Below are positions 1-8,188 of a DNA stretch of 46,273 bases, one piece after another. Source of the DNA: a virus; the IMG/VR virus record IMGVR_UViG_3300046471_000252, positions 1 through 46,273 of that record; one strand, 5' to 3'. How positions within the stretch are numbered: position 1 is the first letter of the stretch; the number at the start of each line of letters is the position of its first letter. The notes under the pieces were generated by a model that saw only the letters and a program-made list of their open reading frames with translations, did no database searches and was not told where the DNA came from. Made by a program: the position numbers and the translations under genes.

Positions 1-333
1 GTGGAACCCTCCGACATCGAAGACACCAGCGACTGGCTGGGTTGTCCCACCGAGCTTCAAACCTGCCGTCACTTTCTGCGCATGGCCGAGAACGAAGTCC
101 TTGAGCTGACCCTGCAAATGCGCAAGGCCAGAGAGGACATCTTCGGCCTGGTGCAAATGCATGCCGACGTATCCACGGAGCGTGACCACCTACGAACAGA
201 GCTGAACCGCCTTAAAGAAGAGCATTCTGAGCTATCCAGTAAGGCTTACAGCCTCCAGCTAATAGCCGACCAGCGGGATCATCTTTTTAGAGAAAACCAG
301 AATCTGCTCAGGGAGAAGAGGGAGCGGCAATAG
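1..333 (+). CDS. hypothetical coiled-coil protein
   Basis: A 110-residue frame opens with GTG at the first base of the window, so a longer start upstream cannot be excluded. From about residue 25 to the end it is rich in E, K, R, L and Q with heptad-like spacing, which suggests one long coiled coil. No enzymatic motif or signal peptide is visible. It runs against the late operon and its last 26 bases overlap the 3' end of Rz on the other strand. I do not recognise the family; a small phage regulator or structural protein is possible. Confidence 0.5.
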   Translation: MEPSDIEDTSDWLGCPTELQTCRHFLRMAENEVLELTLQMRKAREDIFGLVQMHADVSTERDHLRTELNRLKEEHSELSSKAYSLQLIADQRDHLFRENQNLLREKRERQ

Positions 334-832
334 CCTTCACGTAGGCTTGGCAGGCCTTCAGCGCAATCAATCCTTGGTCGCCGGCGTCAGTGATGGCGAT
401 AATTCGTTGAGCATGCGCTGGGTCAAGTCGGGCGCGCGTTCCTCCATGAACCACGCCGCCGGCTTCGGCACCGGCTGGCACTGAACAGCCACCGGCTGAA
501 TCCGTTGCGTCGAGAAGGACTGACAGCCGGAGCTCAGCACTAGCAAGGCTGTCACGCACGCGATTCTGTTTCGTTTGAGCATCGCTCAGTTCCTTGTGGT
601 GGGTTTGGTCACTTACTGACAGACGCTGCTCGAGCGCCAGGCGCTTGTCTTGATCGGCACGCACCTGGGCGGCGGCCGCGTTGCTGATGGCGGTCAGGTC
701 ATCCTTGTGCAGCCCGGCCTGCTCGGCAAGCTGCTTACCGAAGCGCCAGTCCTGAATCTGCCAGGCGCTGCCGGCGGCGACCAGAGCCAGCGCCAGCACG
801 CCGATCAACTTCCACGGAATTTTCACTGGCAT
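308..832 (-). CDS. Rz: Rz-like i-spanin (inner-membrane lysis subunit)
   Basis: This 174-residue protein has the Rz plan: a short N-terminal tail, one hydrophobic segment at about residues 7-24, then a long Q/A/K/R-rich periplasmic coiled-coil region with a Cys near the C terminus. Rz proteins pair with the outer-membrane lipoprotein Rz1 to fuse the two membranes in the last step of lysis. I chose the ATG at 832 because it overlaps the stop of the upstream gene in a TAATG junction; a start five codons earlier is less likely. A separate reading frame inside it encodes the Rz1 partner, the classic nested arrangement. It is the last gene of the late operon. Confidence 0.85.
   Translation of the reverse strand: MPVKIPWKLIGVLALALVAAGSAWQIQDWRFGKQLAEQAGLHKDDLTAISNAAAAQVRADQDKRLALEQRLSVSDQTHHKELSDAQTKQNRVRDSLASAELRLSVLLDATDSAGGCSVPAGAEAGGVVHGGTRARLDPAHAQRIIAITDAGDQGLIALKACQAYVKAIAAPSSP
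367..582 (-). CDS. Rz1: Rz1-like o-spanin lipoprotein nested in Rz
   Basis: This 71-residue frame lies wholly inside Rz in another frame. It starts MLKRN and has a short hydrophobic stretch ending in LVLSSGC, a lipobox-like motif with Cys20 as the lipidation site (the -3 residue is S, so not ideal). The mature part contains several prolines, as in Rz1 proteins that span from the outer membrane to Rz. The embedded position, lipobox and proline content together make the assignment strong, although no homology search was made. Confidence 0.82.
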   Translation of the reverse strand: MLKRNRIACVTALLVLSSGCQSFSTQRIQPVAVQCQPVPKPAAWFMEERAPDLTQRMLNELSPSLTPATKD

Positions 833-1140
833 TACTCGTCCTCCCAAGCGGGCAGATCCACAGTCTGCCCGGCCAGTGCGTGCGTGCAGTCACCAAGAAA
901 CTGAATGCGACCGTCGGTTACGAACGAGTGGCACACCCGATCCCCGTCAGACCATGGATAGCGCACCAGAACCGAAGGAGTGAACGTCGGGCTTTCCAGA
1001 TTTCCGTTAAATCCCCAGCGCGGCTCTGGACCAGGACCATGCATGATCCGGTGCACCATCTCGCAGCCTGGGCACTCGAACCACAGACTTCCTTCATCGG
1101 TAGTGGCCAGTACGCGGGATATTTTGCGAAAGGCTGTCAT
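832..1140 (-). CDS. DUF6527-like small phage protein
   Basis: A 102-residue protein. Its spaced motifs (FECPGCEMVH, W-FNG-L--PTF-PS, CHSFV-DG-IQFL-DC-H-LAGQTV-LP) fit a family often annotated DUF6527 and sometimes mislabelled ammonia monooxygenase. The conserved Cys and His residues (CPGC, CH, DC-H) look like a metal site. The ATG at 1140 overlaps the stop of the endolysin gene in an ATGA junction, and its own stop overlaps the Rz start, so it is translated as part of the lysis cassette. Function is unknown. Confidence 0.75.
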   Translation of the reverse strand: MTAFRKISRVLATTDEGSLWFECPGCEMVHRIMHGPGPEPRWGFNGNLESPTFTPSVLVRYPWSDGDRVCHSFVTDGRIQFLGDCTHALAGQTVDLPAWEDE

Positions 1141-1685
1141 GACAACACCTTCAGAGCCTTCGCGTAGAGCGCGTCGCGATTCTGCGCGCCGTTTGGCACA
1201 CGGCCCTTTCGACCGGTGTTGATGATGCTTCCAATATTCGCGTTGTCCCCGGCATCCGCCAGCGTGCTCAGTCCATGGGTGGCCCAGAACCAAGCCGCCG
1301 ACAGGCATGCATACTGCGGCTGCTCCAGTAGTTCCGGGGAGCTGATCAGGTCAAGCCCCAGCGCTTCACCGCACGCAGCGTAGTTGGCCCGTCCGGTGAC
1401 CTGGATCAGGCCGCGCCCGCGATACTTGAAGCCGTCGCCGGTTGCTGTGTTTCCCAGGTCTGCCCGGCCTTCGTACTTGGCCTGGGCGGGAGTAGGCCCC
1501 CAAATCTCACGTACGTAGATCAGTTGGCCAGACTCATGGCCGATCTGGGCAATAAATGCGGCTACACGTTGGGCGCCCACGATCTGGTATCGGCACATGG
1601 CCGTATTGAGCACAGGAGCAAAAACGCCGGCTTTCGCGCCGGCGTTTGGAAGGATCTGCAGCAGCTGCTGCGCAGTGATGGGCAT
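1137..1685 (-). CDS. endolysin, glycoside hydrolase family 19 (chitinase-like)
   Basis: This 182-residue protein is a compact GH19 domain of the kind phages use as a peptidoglycan-cleaving endolysin. The first catalytic Glu lies in the HES motif (Glu51), the second acidic residue is Glu60 in the VREIWGPT region, and the FKYRGRGLIQVTGRANY block is the signature substrate-cleft segment of GH19. There is no signal peptide, so release needs a holin; the holin-like genes lie about 23 kb away at the head of the same operon. An ATGA overlap couples it to the next gene. A terminator just upstream separates it from the gene before. Confidence 0.92.
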   Translation of the reverse strand: MPITAQQLLQILPNAGAKAGVFAPVLNTAMCRYQIVGAQRVAAFIAQIGHESGQLIYVREIWGPTPAQAKYEGRADLGNTATGDGFKYRGRGLIQVTGRANYAACGEALGLDLISSPELLEQPQYACLSAAWFWATHGLSTLADAGDNANIGSIINTGRKGRVPNGAQNRDALYAKALKVLS

Positions 1686-1702
1686 GCTTTTCTCCAGGCA
1701 TT

Positions 1703-1725
1703 AAAAAGCCCGCACTTGGCGGGCT
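1703..1725 (-). terminator. intrinsic terminator between late genes
   Basis: On the minus strand a 7-bp stem (AGCCCGC / GCGGGCT, 5-nt loop) is followed directly by TTTTT. It lies between the small secreted-protein gene and the endolysin gene, so it would end or attenuate late transcription before lysis unless antitermination is active. Confidence 0.8.
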
Positions 1726-1745
1726 CATGACTTGCGATTTGGCGG

Positions 1746-2063
1746 TTATTCGAGAAGCCAGAATATACCGGCGGATGACTCGACCTGACGCAGGCCGTCG
1801 ACCTCTTGGACTAGGGCGAACTGCCCAGTCAGTGGCTGGCACTTCGACTCGTTGAGAGCTCTCAGTGCGGCCTTGTTTGCATCCTGCCGGACAATGTCCT
1901 CCGGCGCGAACGACTGAAGATCTCCAATCAGCACTCCGCGGGCTTTCTGGTCATCAAGGTTCTGGCAGCCATATTCGTTGCTCAACACAACGCCTTGGGC
2001 AAAGCACTGAAGGGATAGACCGCAAAGCGCGGCACCGATTACGAGCAGGATTTTGTTTTTCAT
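1746..2063 (-). CDS. small secreted protein of unknown function
   Basis: This 105-residue protein starts MKNK and has a typical Sec signal peptide: charged start, hydrophobic core at about residues 5-19 and a likely cleavage site after CFA (residues 21-23). The mature part of about 82 residues has two Cys (near residues 33 and 75) that could form a periplasmic disulfide. It sits between the SGNH hydrolase and the endolysin. A role in the periplasm during late infection or lysis is plausible, but I do not recognise the family. Confidence 0.7.
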   Translation of the reverse strand: MKNKILLVIGAALCGLSLQCFAQGVVLSNEYGCQNLDDQKARGVLIGDLQSFAPEDIVRQDANKAALRALNESKCQPLTGQFALVQEVDGLRQVESSAGIFWLLE

Positions 2064-2109
2064 TGCGGTCCATCACGTTGGTTTTCCGCAGTATCTCACC
2101 CACCCACGC

Positions 2110-2739
2110 CTAGAGCCAATGACCAAGCTCTCTCATTTTCATGACCAGCCACGGGGCGAAGATATCGTGACCCTCTTCATTCATATGGACCCCATCGCAA
2201 AACAACTCTGGATGATTTGACACAGGCGCACTTAACCCATCAATAAATCCAACACCTGCAAAAGAAGCCATTGACTGAATCCACGAACGAAAATTCGCTA
2301 ATGGGTATCCGGCATCTGCATGCTGCATAACAACTTCCTGCATGTAATGCCAAATCGGGGAAACGCACACTACCTGCATGCCCATTGACTTACAGTAATT
2401 TATAACTTTCGGATAGTCAGTGGTGAATGTGCTACCAGTAACAGAGTAATTCGCCCAGTCGTTAACTCCCAGCATAATAATAATGCCGGATGGAGGAACT
2501 AGCCCAATTGCACCGCCAATCAGTCCGCTGCGATTTGCGCATGCACCGAAGCCCGGCAATTCGCCCTGGCTCATCCTAAAGCCAGGAGACGACAGGTTTT
2601 GGATTGTTACATTGGCAAGGCTGGGTATCTGACTTGCTGTAAGTGCGCTGGCTGGGCCGACTGGATGGCCGTTCTCCGAAAACACAGATGACTGTATTGA
2701 GTCACCCAACAGAAACCATCGCTCAACGGCATTGGACAT
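2110..2739 (-). CDS. SGNH/GDSL-type hydrolase, tail-fibre associated
   Basis: A 209-residue protein with SGNH-hydrolase blocks in order: LLGDSIQ (block I, nucleophile Ser), an N/G-rich block II region, GVNDW (block III, Gly and Asn of the oxyanion hole), and DGVHMNEEGH (block V, catalytic Asp and His). Such enzymes deacylate carbohydrates. Directly after the tail fibre and its assembly peptide, this one most likely trims O-antigen or other surface glycans, perhaps as a separate tail component. I chose the ATG at 2739 because it forms a TGATG junction with the preceding stop; a GTG one codon earlier is the alternative. Confidence 0.82.
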   Translation of the reverse strand: MSNAVERWFLLGDSIQSSVFSENGHPVGPASALTASQIPSLANVTIQNLSSPGFRMSQGELPGFGACANRSGLIGGAIGLVPPSGIIIMLGVNDWANYSVTGSTFTTDYPKVINYCKSMGMQVVCVSPIWHYMQEVVMQHADAGYPLANFRSWIQSMASFAGVGFIDGLSAPVSNHPELFCDGVHMNEEGHDIFAPWLVMKMRELGHWL

Positions 2740-2915
2740 CACTCACCCCCGCCTTCTCGCGCTTTCTCCATCCTCGATTTGATCTCATCATGAAAAGCGA
2801 CGACACGTTTATCGTCATCCTCTACCTCGATCACACCGGGCCAATATTTTTCTTCTTGAGGGCTTGAGAAAATAGCCACAACAGTATTGCCAACCAACTG
2901 AGCGTAAATAGTCAT
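2739..2915 (-). CDS. short tail-fibre assembly (Tfa-like) peptide
   Basis: This 58-residue gene begins MTIYAQLVGNTVVAIFSS and contains EKYWPGVIEVEDDD. That pattern matches the N-terminal part of the tail-fibre assembly/chaperone proteins which follow fibre genes in Pseudomonas phages. It overlaps the fibre gene in an ATGA junction and the SGNH gene in a TGATG junction, so it is firmly embedded in the operon. It is much shorter than lambda Tfa, and the C-terminal half of the usual protein is missing, so it is either a minimal form or a remnant. Confidence 0.75.
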   Translation of the reverse strand: MTIYAQLVGNTVVAIFSSPQEEKYWPGVIEVEDDDKRVVAFHDEIKSRMEKAREGGGE

Positions 2916-4249
2916 ATTCTGTAACCCGATGCGTAGAAATAATAAGTAGGGGTACCAGCGGAGTTGTTACTTGTAAACATTACAATCTGTGGCGATATAA
3001 TTGGTAGATTTGAGTAGTTAAGTGTAAATGACTGCCCACCCCCCAATGTTATCGAAACGTTTTGCTGCCCTACAAATGAAACGTCTGGCGACACAGTCAA
3101 ACTCAAGAAAGAGGTGAGCGTGCTACCAACACTAAGCTCGCCGGCGATAATGATTTTTGCATTTGCAGGAACAAAATTTGCAATTGAAATTGGGTTATTT
3201 GAAACAACAGCGGAACCATTGTAGAGAATTGCTAGCTGCGTAAAAACATCTCGACCGGTCACATGAACAAGCTTGAATTGACCGCTAGCGTTTGTTGCAA
3301 CAACAGTTAGCAAGGCGGACGCCGTGTAGCCTGCTGGCATGTTCGCTCCGCCATATACAGCAGGCATAACGGAGTTAGGCGAGGCAACCCCAAGCGTGGC
3401 TTTAGCGTTGGTTAATGGGTTATAGATTGCATAAATAGCAACCCACCCATTGACCGGCGCCGCCCCGGTATCCATGGCACCAGCTCCGGTCGAAGCCAAG
3501 TTGATCGGGGCATTAAAGCTCGCGATCCGGTAGGTCTGCCCGCCGAGCGCAGCACCCACAATGATTTCGTCGGCAGTAACAGTGGCTGTTGCGGAAACCG
3601 TCGCGACGGTCATTTTTAGATTCGTAGCGGTGCCGATCGGCGATGAGAACATCGACTGACCTTGGCCGAGTTGCAATGCGTGCAAAGTCTTCGTTGCCGC
3701 TGCCACCTGAGATGCACCACCGAGCGACTCAATGACGATCCACGCACCGTTACCGCCGTTAACTCCGGCCTGCACCAGGTACATCAATACCGCAACACCA
3801 GCCGGTAGCTCGCCGCCCTGCAACGGCTGAAGACCAAGACCATAAATCGGTTTCGCCGCAAGCCCGTCCGGGGCGTAGGTTGAGGCCCCGGTGTTTACGT
3901 TGGCGATGTTGATCCGCTGAATGTAGCCACTTGCAGGTAATGCCGCGAGTGCTGGAGTGTTGGCCGCGGCGTAAGTACCGGCTACGCCCGTATCGGTGAG
4001 GATGGTCCCTTGGCGGCCCACTGCTCGAATAGCCGTGAGCAACTGAGTGAAGTTTGACTTTGACGGCGTCACACCGGCGGCGGCCAGCACGTTGATGATT
4101 TCCATCATCAACATGTTCTGATATTCCGCGGGCATGATTGTCGCGGCTACGCCAGTGGCCGGATTCCCATCAGTGAAAAAGCCCGGGGTTCCCGCAGCGG
4201 TGCTCGCAGGAATAGTGGCTGCTGCCGTTGAGTTGTCGATTTGATACAT
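2912..4249 (-). CDS. tail fibre / receptor-binding protein
   Basis: A 445-residue protein. The N-terminal 80 residues (MYQIDNSTA..., AEYQNMLMMEIINVL, TPSKSNFTQLLTAI) match the baseplate-attachment domain of Pseudomonas contractile-tail fibres. The rest is rich in T, A, V, G and N with beta-strand-like repeats, as expected for a trimeric fibre shaft and tip, ending in the aromatic YYFYASGYRI. The 3' third has lower GC than the surrounding tail genes, typical of a swapped receptor-binding module. It follows gp48 and precedes the assembly peptide, the standard order. Confidence 0.88.
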   Translation of the reverse strand: MYQIDNSTAAATIPASTAAGTPGFFTDGNPATGVAATIMPAEYQNMLMMEIINVLAAAGVTPSKSNFTQLLTAIRAVGRQGTILTDTGVAGTYAAANTPALAALPASGYIQRINIANVNTGASTYAPDGLAAKPIYGLGLQPLQGGELPAGVAVLMYLVQAGVNGGNGAWIVIESLGGASQVAAATKTLHALQLGQGQSMFSSPIGTATNLKMTVATVSATATVTADEIIVGAALGGQTYRIASFNAPINLASTGAGAMDTGAAPVNGWVAIYAIYNPLTNAKATLGVASPNSVMPAVYGGANMPAGYTASALLTVVATNASGQFKLVHVTGRDVFTQLAILYNGSAVVSNNPISIANFVPANAKIIIAGELSVGSTLTSFLSLTVSPDVSFVGQQNVSITLGGGQSFTLNYSNLPIISPQIVMFTSNNSAGTPTYYFYASGYRI

Positions 4250-4257
4250 CTAGGGCC

Positions 4258-4854
4258 TCACGAATAGTGGAATTGGAGAATGGTGTGCGCAGGTTTGGAT
4301 TGGCTGAGCTCGCACTCGAGAACCGCATTCCCCCAAGACGCCAGCGGGTCGCCCATCGCAGATTGCCCGGTGCGGAAATATGTGATCGTGTTGAGTGGCG
4401 AGTTTATGGCCCAGGTGAAAAACCAGTCCTCGCCACCGAGCTGCTGACCACAGGTGCTTTGCCCGCATCGAAACGGGGCGTACTGCGTGACGGTTACGGT
4501 GTATCCAAGACCCAGGGCAAAAGACTCAAAGAACTGGATCGACTGGCCGCCGCTATTGGTGAAGCGAGCAACCACCTGGTTGCGGCGACCTTGGAACGTA
4601 GGCGAGACGCCTGCGCATGGATCAGGCAAACCGAGCGTCGACTCCCATTCACCCAGCAGGTTTACAGTCGTTGCTGGGAATGCATCGACCAGCAAACCCA
4701 AGGCGGCATCACTGAGTCGTTGGAAGGTTGGTGCATAACAGGAAACGGCTTGTGCATGGACACTGCTGAGCTCTTTCGGCCAAACGCGGCCACGCGGAAG
4801 CAGCCCAAGCAGCGCGGATGTGAAGTCGGCGCTCGTGAACGAAGGCTTTGGCAT
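4258..4854 (-). CDS. Mu gp48-like baseplate protein (DUF2313/YmfQ)
   Basis: A 198-residue protein whose N terminus (LLGLLPRGRVWP) and following region (LLGEWESTLGLPDPC, RRNQVVARF, QSIQFFESFALGLGY) match the YmfQ/DUF2313 family, equivalent to Mu gp48. These proteins join the baseplate to the tail fibres. It stands between gp47 and the fibre gene, the same order as in Mu. I see no clear Shine-Dalgarno before the ATG at 4854; translation is probably re-initiated after gp47, which ends six bases upstream. Confidence 0.85.
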   Translation of the reverse strand: MPKPSFTSADFTSALLGLLPRGRVWPKELSSVHAQAVSCYAPTFQRLSDAALGLLVDAFPATTVNLLGEWESTLGLPDPCAGVSPTFQGRRNQVVARFTNSGGQSIQFFESFALGLGYTVTVTQYAPFRCGQSTCGQQLGGEDWFFTWAINSPLNTITYFRTGQSAMGDPLASWGNAVLECELSQSKPAHTILQFHYS

Positions 4855-4860
4855 AGGAGA

Positions 4861-5988
4861 TCAGCTATAGGTAATGGTGCCGAGAGTGGGGAGGTAACCG
4901 AGCACGTTGGCGAAATTCGCTACTGGCGACGTGATCACGAACCCCTTCGTCGATGCGATTGCTGCGATTGCTGAGTCGATGTCGGACAACGCCACAAAAG
5001 ACCCGTCACTTACCGGAGCGCCTTGCTCTACAAACACCTCTGCAATGGCTGCCGCAACAGCGTTACGGGTAGCTGTCGAAGCCCCCGTCAAACCAGTGAT
5101 CGTGAAGTTTTTCGGCGCGGCGATTGGCGAGCAGACATAGACCATTGCCGTCACGGGCTGTTTTGGAAAGATGCTGTTTGCCACTGTGAGCTGGTCGCCG
5201 GCGGCGAGGTTGCCCGGGGTGACTCTGTTATCGCTGGCTGAAATGCCGTTTGTACCTTGAGGGAAGCCCTGATGGTCAGCGTTTGCCTCATCAAACATCA
5301 CATAGACCACAACGGTTCCGGTACCGAAACCGTTGGGGGCGCACCACGCCCGGGTCACACCTTGGACTGCCTTGGCCCAGATTGGGTAATCGGTAACGGA
5401 TCCACCGTTTGGCGTGTTCTGGTAAGCCTCCAGCATGCGCTGAAAGAACGCATCGTCCCCCTCCTGCTCGGCGCCGCCAGTAATAACGGTCGTTACCGCA
5501 CCACTGGACGGAATCCCGGGAATGGAGACCCCCAGTGTCATCAGGCTTCCTACCGGCGTGTTTCCGAGTTCTCCTGCCACATCGGCCTTTACCTGAACCG
5601 TCGCCGTCCCACCAATGCCAACCGTGGCGCTTGCCTGCACAGTGAAAGTCGCCGAGTCGCTACGGGTGATCTCTGTGCCGATATCGATTATGGCCCCGAC
5701 GGTCCCGGGGAAAGTTACGGCGCCAGCGGCGAACGATGCTGTCTTGGGGTAGACATTTTTCAGCGCGCCCCAGGCGTACAAGTACTCGCCCGATGAGGTG
5801 TAGGGTACTGCTTGCTTGGCGATCCAATCCAGATACCCGTAGTTCAGATGGCCAAGCCCGGCAACAGCCTTGCCAAGGATCTGAAGATTGGAAAAGCGTA
5901 GTAAGCCGTCAGCGGTGGGAAGTCCGGAGGTAATGTCGGACGCTACCCGCGATCGCAGCTCCGAGAGCGTCGGTCTCGTAAATGGCAT
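4861..5988 (-). CDS. baseplate J-like protein (Mu gp47)
   Basis: A 375-residue protein of the baseplate J/gp47 family, the wedge component of contractile-tail baseplates. Recognisable parts are the N terminus (RPTLSELRSRVASDI), a conserved segment FQRMLEAYQNTPNGGSVTDYPIWA near the middle, and the VTRAWCAPNGFGTGTVVVYV strand region. Length is close to other gp47 proteins. It follows gp46 across a gap that holds an intrinsic terminator, so its expression depends on read-through. Confidence 0.9.
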   Translation of the reverse strand: MPFTRPTLSELRSRVASDITSGLPTADGLLRFSNLQILGKAVAGLGHLNYGYLDWIAKQAVPYTSSGEYLYAWGALKNVYPKTASFAAGAVTFPGTVGAIIDIGTEITRSDSATFTVQASATVGIGGTATVQVKADVAGELGNTPVGSLMTLGVSIPGIPSSGAVTTVITGGAEQEGDDAFFQRMLEAYQNTPNGGSVTDYPIWAKAVQGVTRAWCAPNGFGTGTVVVYVMFDEANADHQGFPQGTNGISASDNRVTPGNLAAGDQLTVANSIFPKQPVTAMVYVCSPIAAPKNFTITGLTGASTATRNAVAAAIAEVFVEQGAPVSDGSFVALSDIDSAIAAIASTKGFVITSPVANFANVLGYLPTLGTITYS

Positions 5989-6005
5989 AAGGGATGAACT
6001 CCAGG

Positions 6006-6032
6006 CGAAAAAAATCCCGCTCGTGGCGGGAT
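6006..6032 (-). terminator. intrinsic terminator inside the baseplate gene cluster
   Basis: On the minus strand a 7-bp perfect stem (ATCCCGC / GCGGGAT, 5-nt loop) is followed by seven T residues. It lies between gp46 and gp47, inside a continuous set of tail genes. Confidence 0.82.
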
Positions 6033-6048
6033 CATAAAAAGTCAGCGA

Positions 6049-6492
6049 TCAGCTTGGTCGCCATGCCCAGTTGAATTTGAGCGGGATCACTGTGCCGTCG
6101 CTGCGAGTGATCGTAATGATCGAGTTCAATTGGCTGTTGCCTGCAATCGCGGTCAGCACCTTGATGCTGGAGGCCACTTCATCATCAATCATCCACTTGA
6201 GTGCCTCCTCCATGTAGATACGTGCAGTATTGGCAACGGCAGGAGTCAGCCGAGAGCGATCGAGTAGCCAAAGCCTTGAGCCGATCGGAACGTCTTCGCC
6301 ATCATCTCCCCACCAGCCCCGGCGATCATCGCCGCCGTCGGGGGGAATATCGGCCGCATCTGCTTCGCGATCACTGAACAAACTGATCAGTGCAGCCGTT
6401 GCCAAATCATCCCCGCTGGCCAACGCGCCACCGCTGATTGACCAGTCACCTGTGCCTGATTCGACGATCCAGGTTGTTGTGATATCGCTCAT
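6049..6492 (-). CDS. Mu gp46-like baseplate wedge protein
   Basis: A 147-residue protein of the GP46 family. The hallmark segments are ALISLFSDREA, the G/D/W-rich RRGWWGDD followed by IGSRLWLLDR, and YMEEALKWMIDDEVA. In Mu this protein is a small baseplate wedge subunit comparable to T4 gp25. An ATGA overlap links its start to the end of gp45. Family membership is clear from the RRGWWGD motif and position. Confidence 0.88.
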   Translation of the reverse strand: MSDITTTWIVESGTGDWSISGGALASGDDLATAALISLFSDREADAADIPPDGGDDRRGWWGDDGEDVPIGSRLWLLDRSRLTPAVANTARIYMEEALKWMIDDEVASSIKVLTAIAGNSQLNSIITITRSDGTVIPLKFNWAWRPS

Positions 6493-7085
6493 TGTTGTGG
6501 TGTCGGCGTTGTCGTGCCGCTCCCGTTGTTGTGGGCATTGAAGATCAGGCGATCGGCAGCCATCGTCCGGACGCTATCGCTAATGTCACCGTCAGCGACG
6601 ATGTCGCCAGTAACGTGCAGCAATGGCGTTGCCATCTGAATGCTATCTGCCGCATTGATGGTCACCACCGTTGCATTGTTGACTGTCACTGGCGTGCCCT
6701 GGGCTTCGACCACAATGCCACCGTCCTTGGTGAGGTAGATGCTTTTCCCCCAGAGGTCATACACCATGCTTTCGCCGGAGGTCAGGCCTACTGGCCGGCT
6801 ACCTTGGTGACCAGTGGCGACCACGACGCCCTTGGATCTATCGCCGCCCATGAAGACAATCAGCACGTCGGAACCATTGGGCGGCATAGAGGTAAAGCCG
6901 AACTCGGCTACCCGGGGGGTTGCGTCGCGCGTTTCGGAGTCATTGAGTTTCACCTGCAGGAGCTGAGCGGTTTTGCTGTCGTCTGCAAACGTCACGCGCC
7001 CCCAACTCGACATCAGTTGAACTCTTCGCCATAACCGTTGAAGCGCGCCGACATCATCGCGAGGCTGATTCATTGGATGGCTCAT
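6489..7085 (-). CDS. Mu gp45-like baseplate spike protein
   Basis: A 198-residue protein like Mu gp45, the trimeric membrane-piercing spike at the baseplate centre. The N-terminal half (LQRLWRRVQLMSSWGRV, ...VAEFGFTSMPPNGSDVLIVFMGGDRSKGVVVATG) is the OB-fold region. The second half has repeating V-T-N/I-T strands typical of the spike beta-helix, and the tail is G/T/P-rich. It overlaps gp44 and gp46 by ATGA junctions. Confidence 0.88.
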   Translation of the reverse strand: MSHPMNQPRDDVGALQRLWRRVQLMSSWGRVTFADDSKTAQLLQVKLNDSETRDATPRVAEFGFTSMPPNGSDVLIVFMGGDRSKGVVVATGHQGSRPVGLTSGESMVYDLWGKSIYLTKDGGIVVEAQGTPVTVNNATVVTINAADSIQMATPLLHVTGDIVADGDISDSVRTMAADRLIFNAHNNGSGTTTPTPQQ

Positions 7086-8179
7086 TGCGTCACCGGTGTA
7101 GAGAATTCGCCATACAGCGGCGTAAGGTTGATCGGTTGCGGCAGGAAGGCTTCAGGCGCCATCAAGGTCACCTCCGCAGTGGTCCCAGAGTACGAATTTC
7201 GCAGGAAGGTGACTTCGCTGATCAACATGCTTTCTGCGACAAATTTCAGTTTCGGTAGAGAAACAGAGACCAGGGTGTTTGGCTCCCACAGGGCGCCAGA
7301 AGAATCCCGCCAACTGTCGGTGGTGAGCCTGATCACCCGCGAACGTCCGAAGCGCCTGGCGGCCTCCCATTCAGCGCGCTGCACCGCAATTTCATTACCC
7401 AGCCCACCACCTTCAGAGATGATAACCATCGCTCTGTGCCGCTTGCAGTTGAGGTCCTTCACTTTGTAGAGCTGGTTGCCGGCCTGCCCAAGGTCCGTAA
7501 AGGTATCTACCGATTGAATGTAAACGTTGTAATCGGAATAAATGAGGTTCGAGGAGTAGTCGATAAACGCACGCTGGACGTTTTCGCCTTCCGCAAATCC
7601 ACTCGCGGCACGGCGGGTACCGGCTCTGGATAGAAACAGGCTGCCGTCTGCAAGGTCGTAAGCAAGTACCGCAGAAAATCGCGCCATCCTGTCGATGATA
7701 TCGAAGGCCGACTCACCCAACATGACATTGGTCTGAGGGAGGATCGGCAGGTTAGCCACATCGGATGTCACTCGAATCCCTTCGGGAACCCCGTTGACGG
7801 CCGTACCGTAAATGGAAGCAAGCTTCTGCGCGATCCCCAGCACCGTCTGATTGGTAATCTGGCCGCCGGGCCACTCCGCAGCGCAATCGATCAGATCCGC
7901 GCACTTTGATCGACCGTTGACTCGGATCGAGTGCTCACCTGACGTGATGCTGGGCACAAAGTGGTCGACGTACCCGGTAATCACCGGGTCCTTGCCCAGG
8001 CGAACCTGACAGGGTGCATCAGGCTCTATCGTCAAGCGATTGAGCTCGCCCGGGTAGAGCTCAGTCATTCCTATGTTGAAGTCGCTGGGCAGCCGCTCAA
8101 TACCCCGAGTCACCCGGATATCCGTCCAGCCGGTCACGACCTGCTCCCCGGAGGTCAGGTAGAGTTCGTCTTCTTCCAC
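7082..8179 (-). CDS. Mu gp44-like baseplate hub protein
   Basis: A 365-residue protein matching the Mu gp44 (gpP) family, which forms the trimeric hub that holds the spike and is structurally related to T4 gp27. Motifs include the GWTDIRVTRGIERLPSDFNI start region, VITGYVDHF, and SGEHSIRVNGRSKCADLIDCA. Translation starts at GTG 8179 after a good Shine-Dalgarno (AAGGA, seven bases upstream). It ends in an ATGA overlap with gp45. Confidence 0.88.
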   Translation of the reverse strand: MEEDELYLTSGEQVVTGWTDIRVTRGIERLPSDFNIGMTELYPGELNRLTIEPDAPCQVRLGKDPVITGYVDHFVPSITSGEHSIRVNGRSKCADLIDCAAEWPGGQITNQTVLGIAQKLASIYGTAVNGVPEGIRVTSDVANLPILPQTNVMLGESAFDIIDRMARFSAVLAYDLADGSLFLSRAGTRRAASGFAEGENVQRAFIDYSSNLIYSDYNVYIQSVDTFTDLGQAGNQLYKVKDLNCKRHRAMVIISEGGGLGNEIAVQRAEWEAARRFGRSRVIRLTTDSWRDSSGALWEPNTLVSVSLPKLKFVAESMLISEVTFLRNSYSGTTAEVTLMAPEAFLPQPINLTPLYGEFSTPVTQ

Positions 8180-8188
8180 AAGTTTTCC

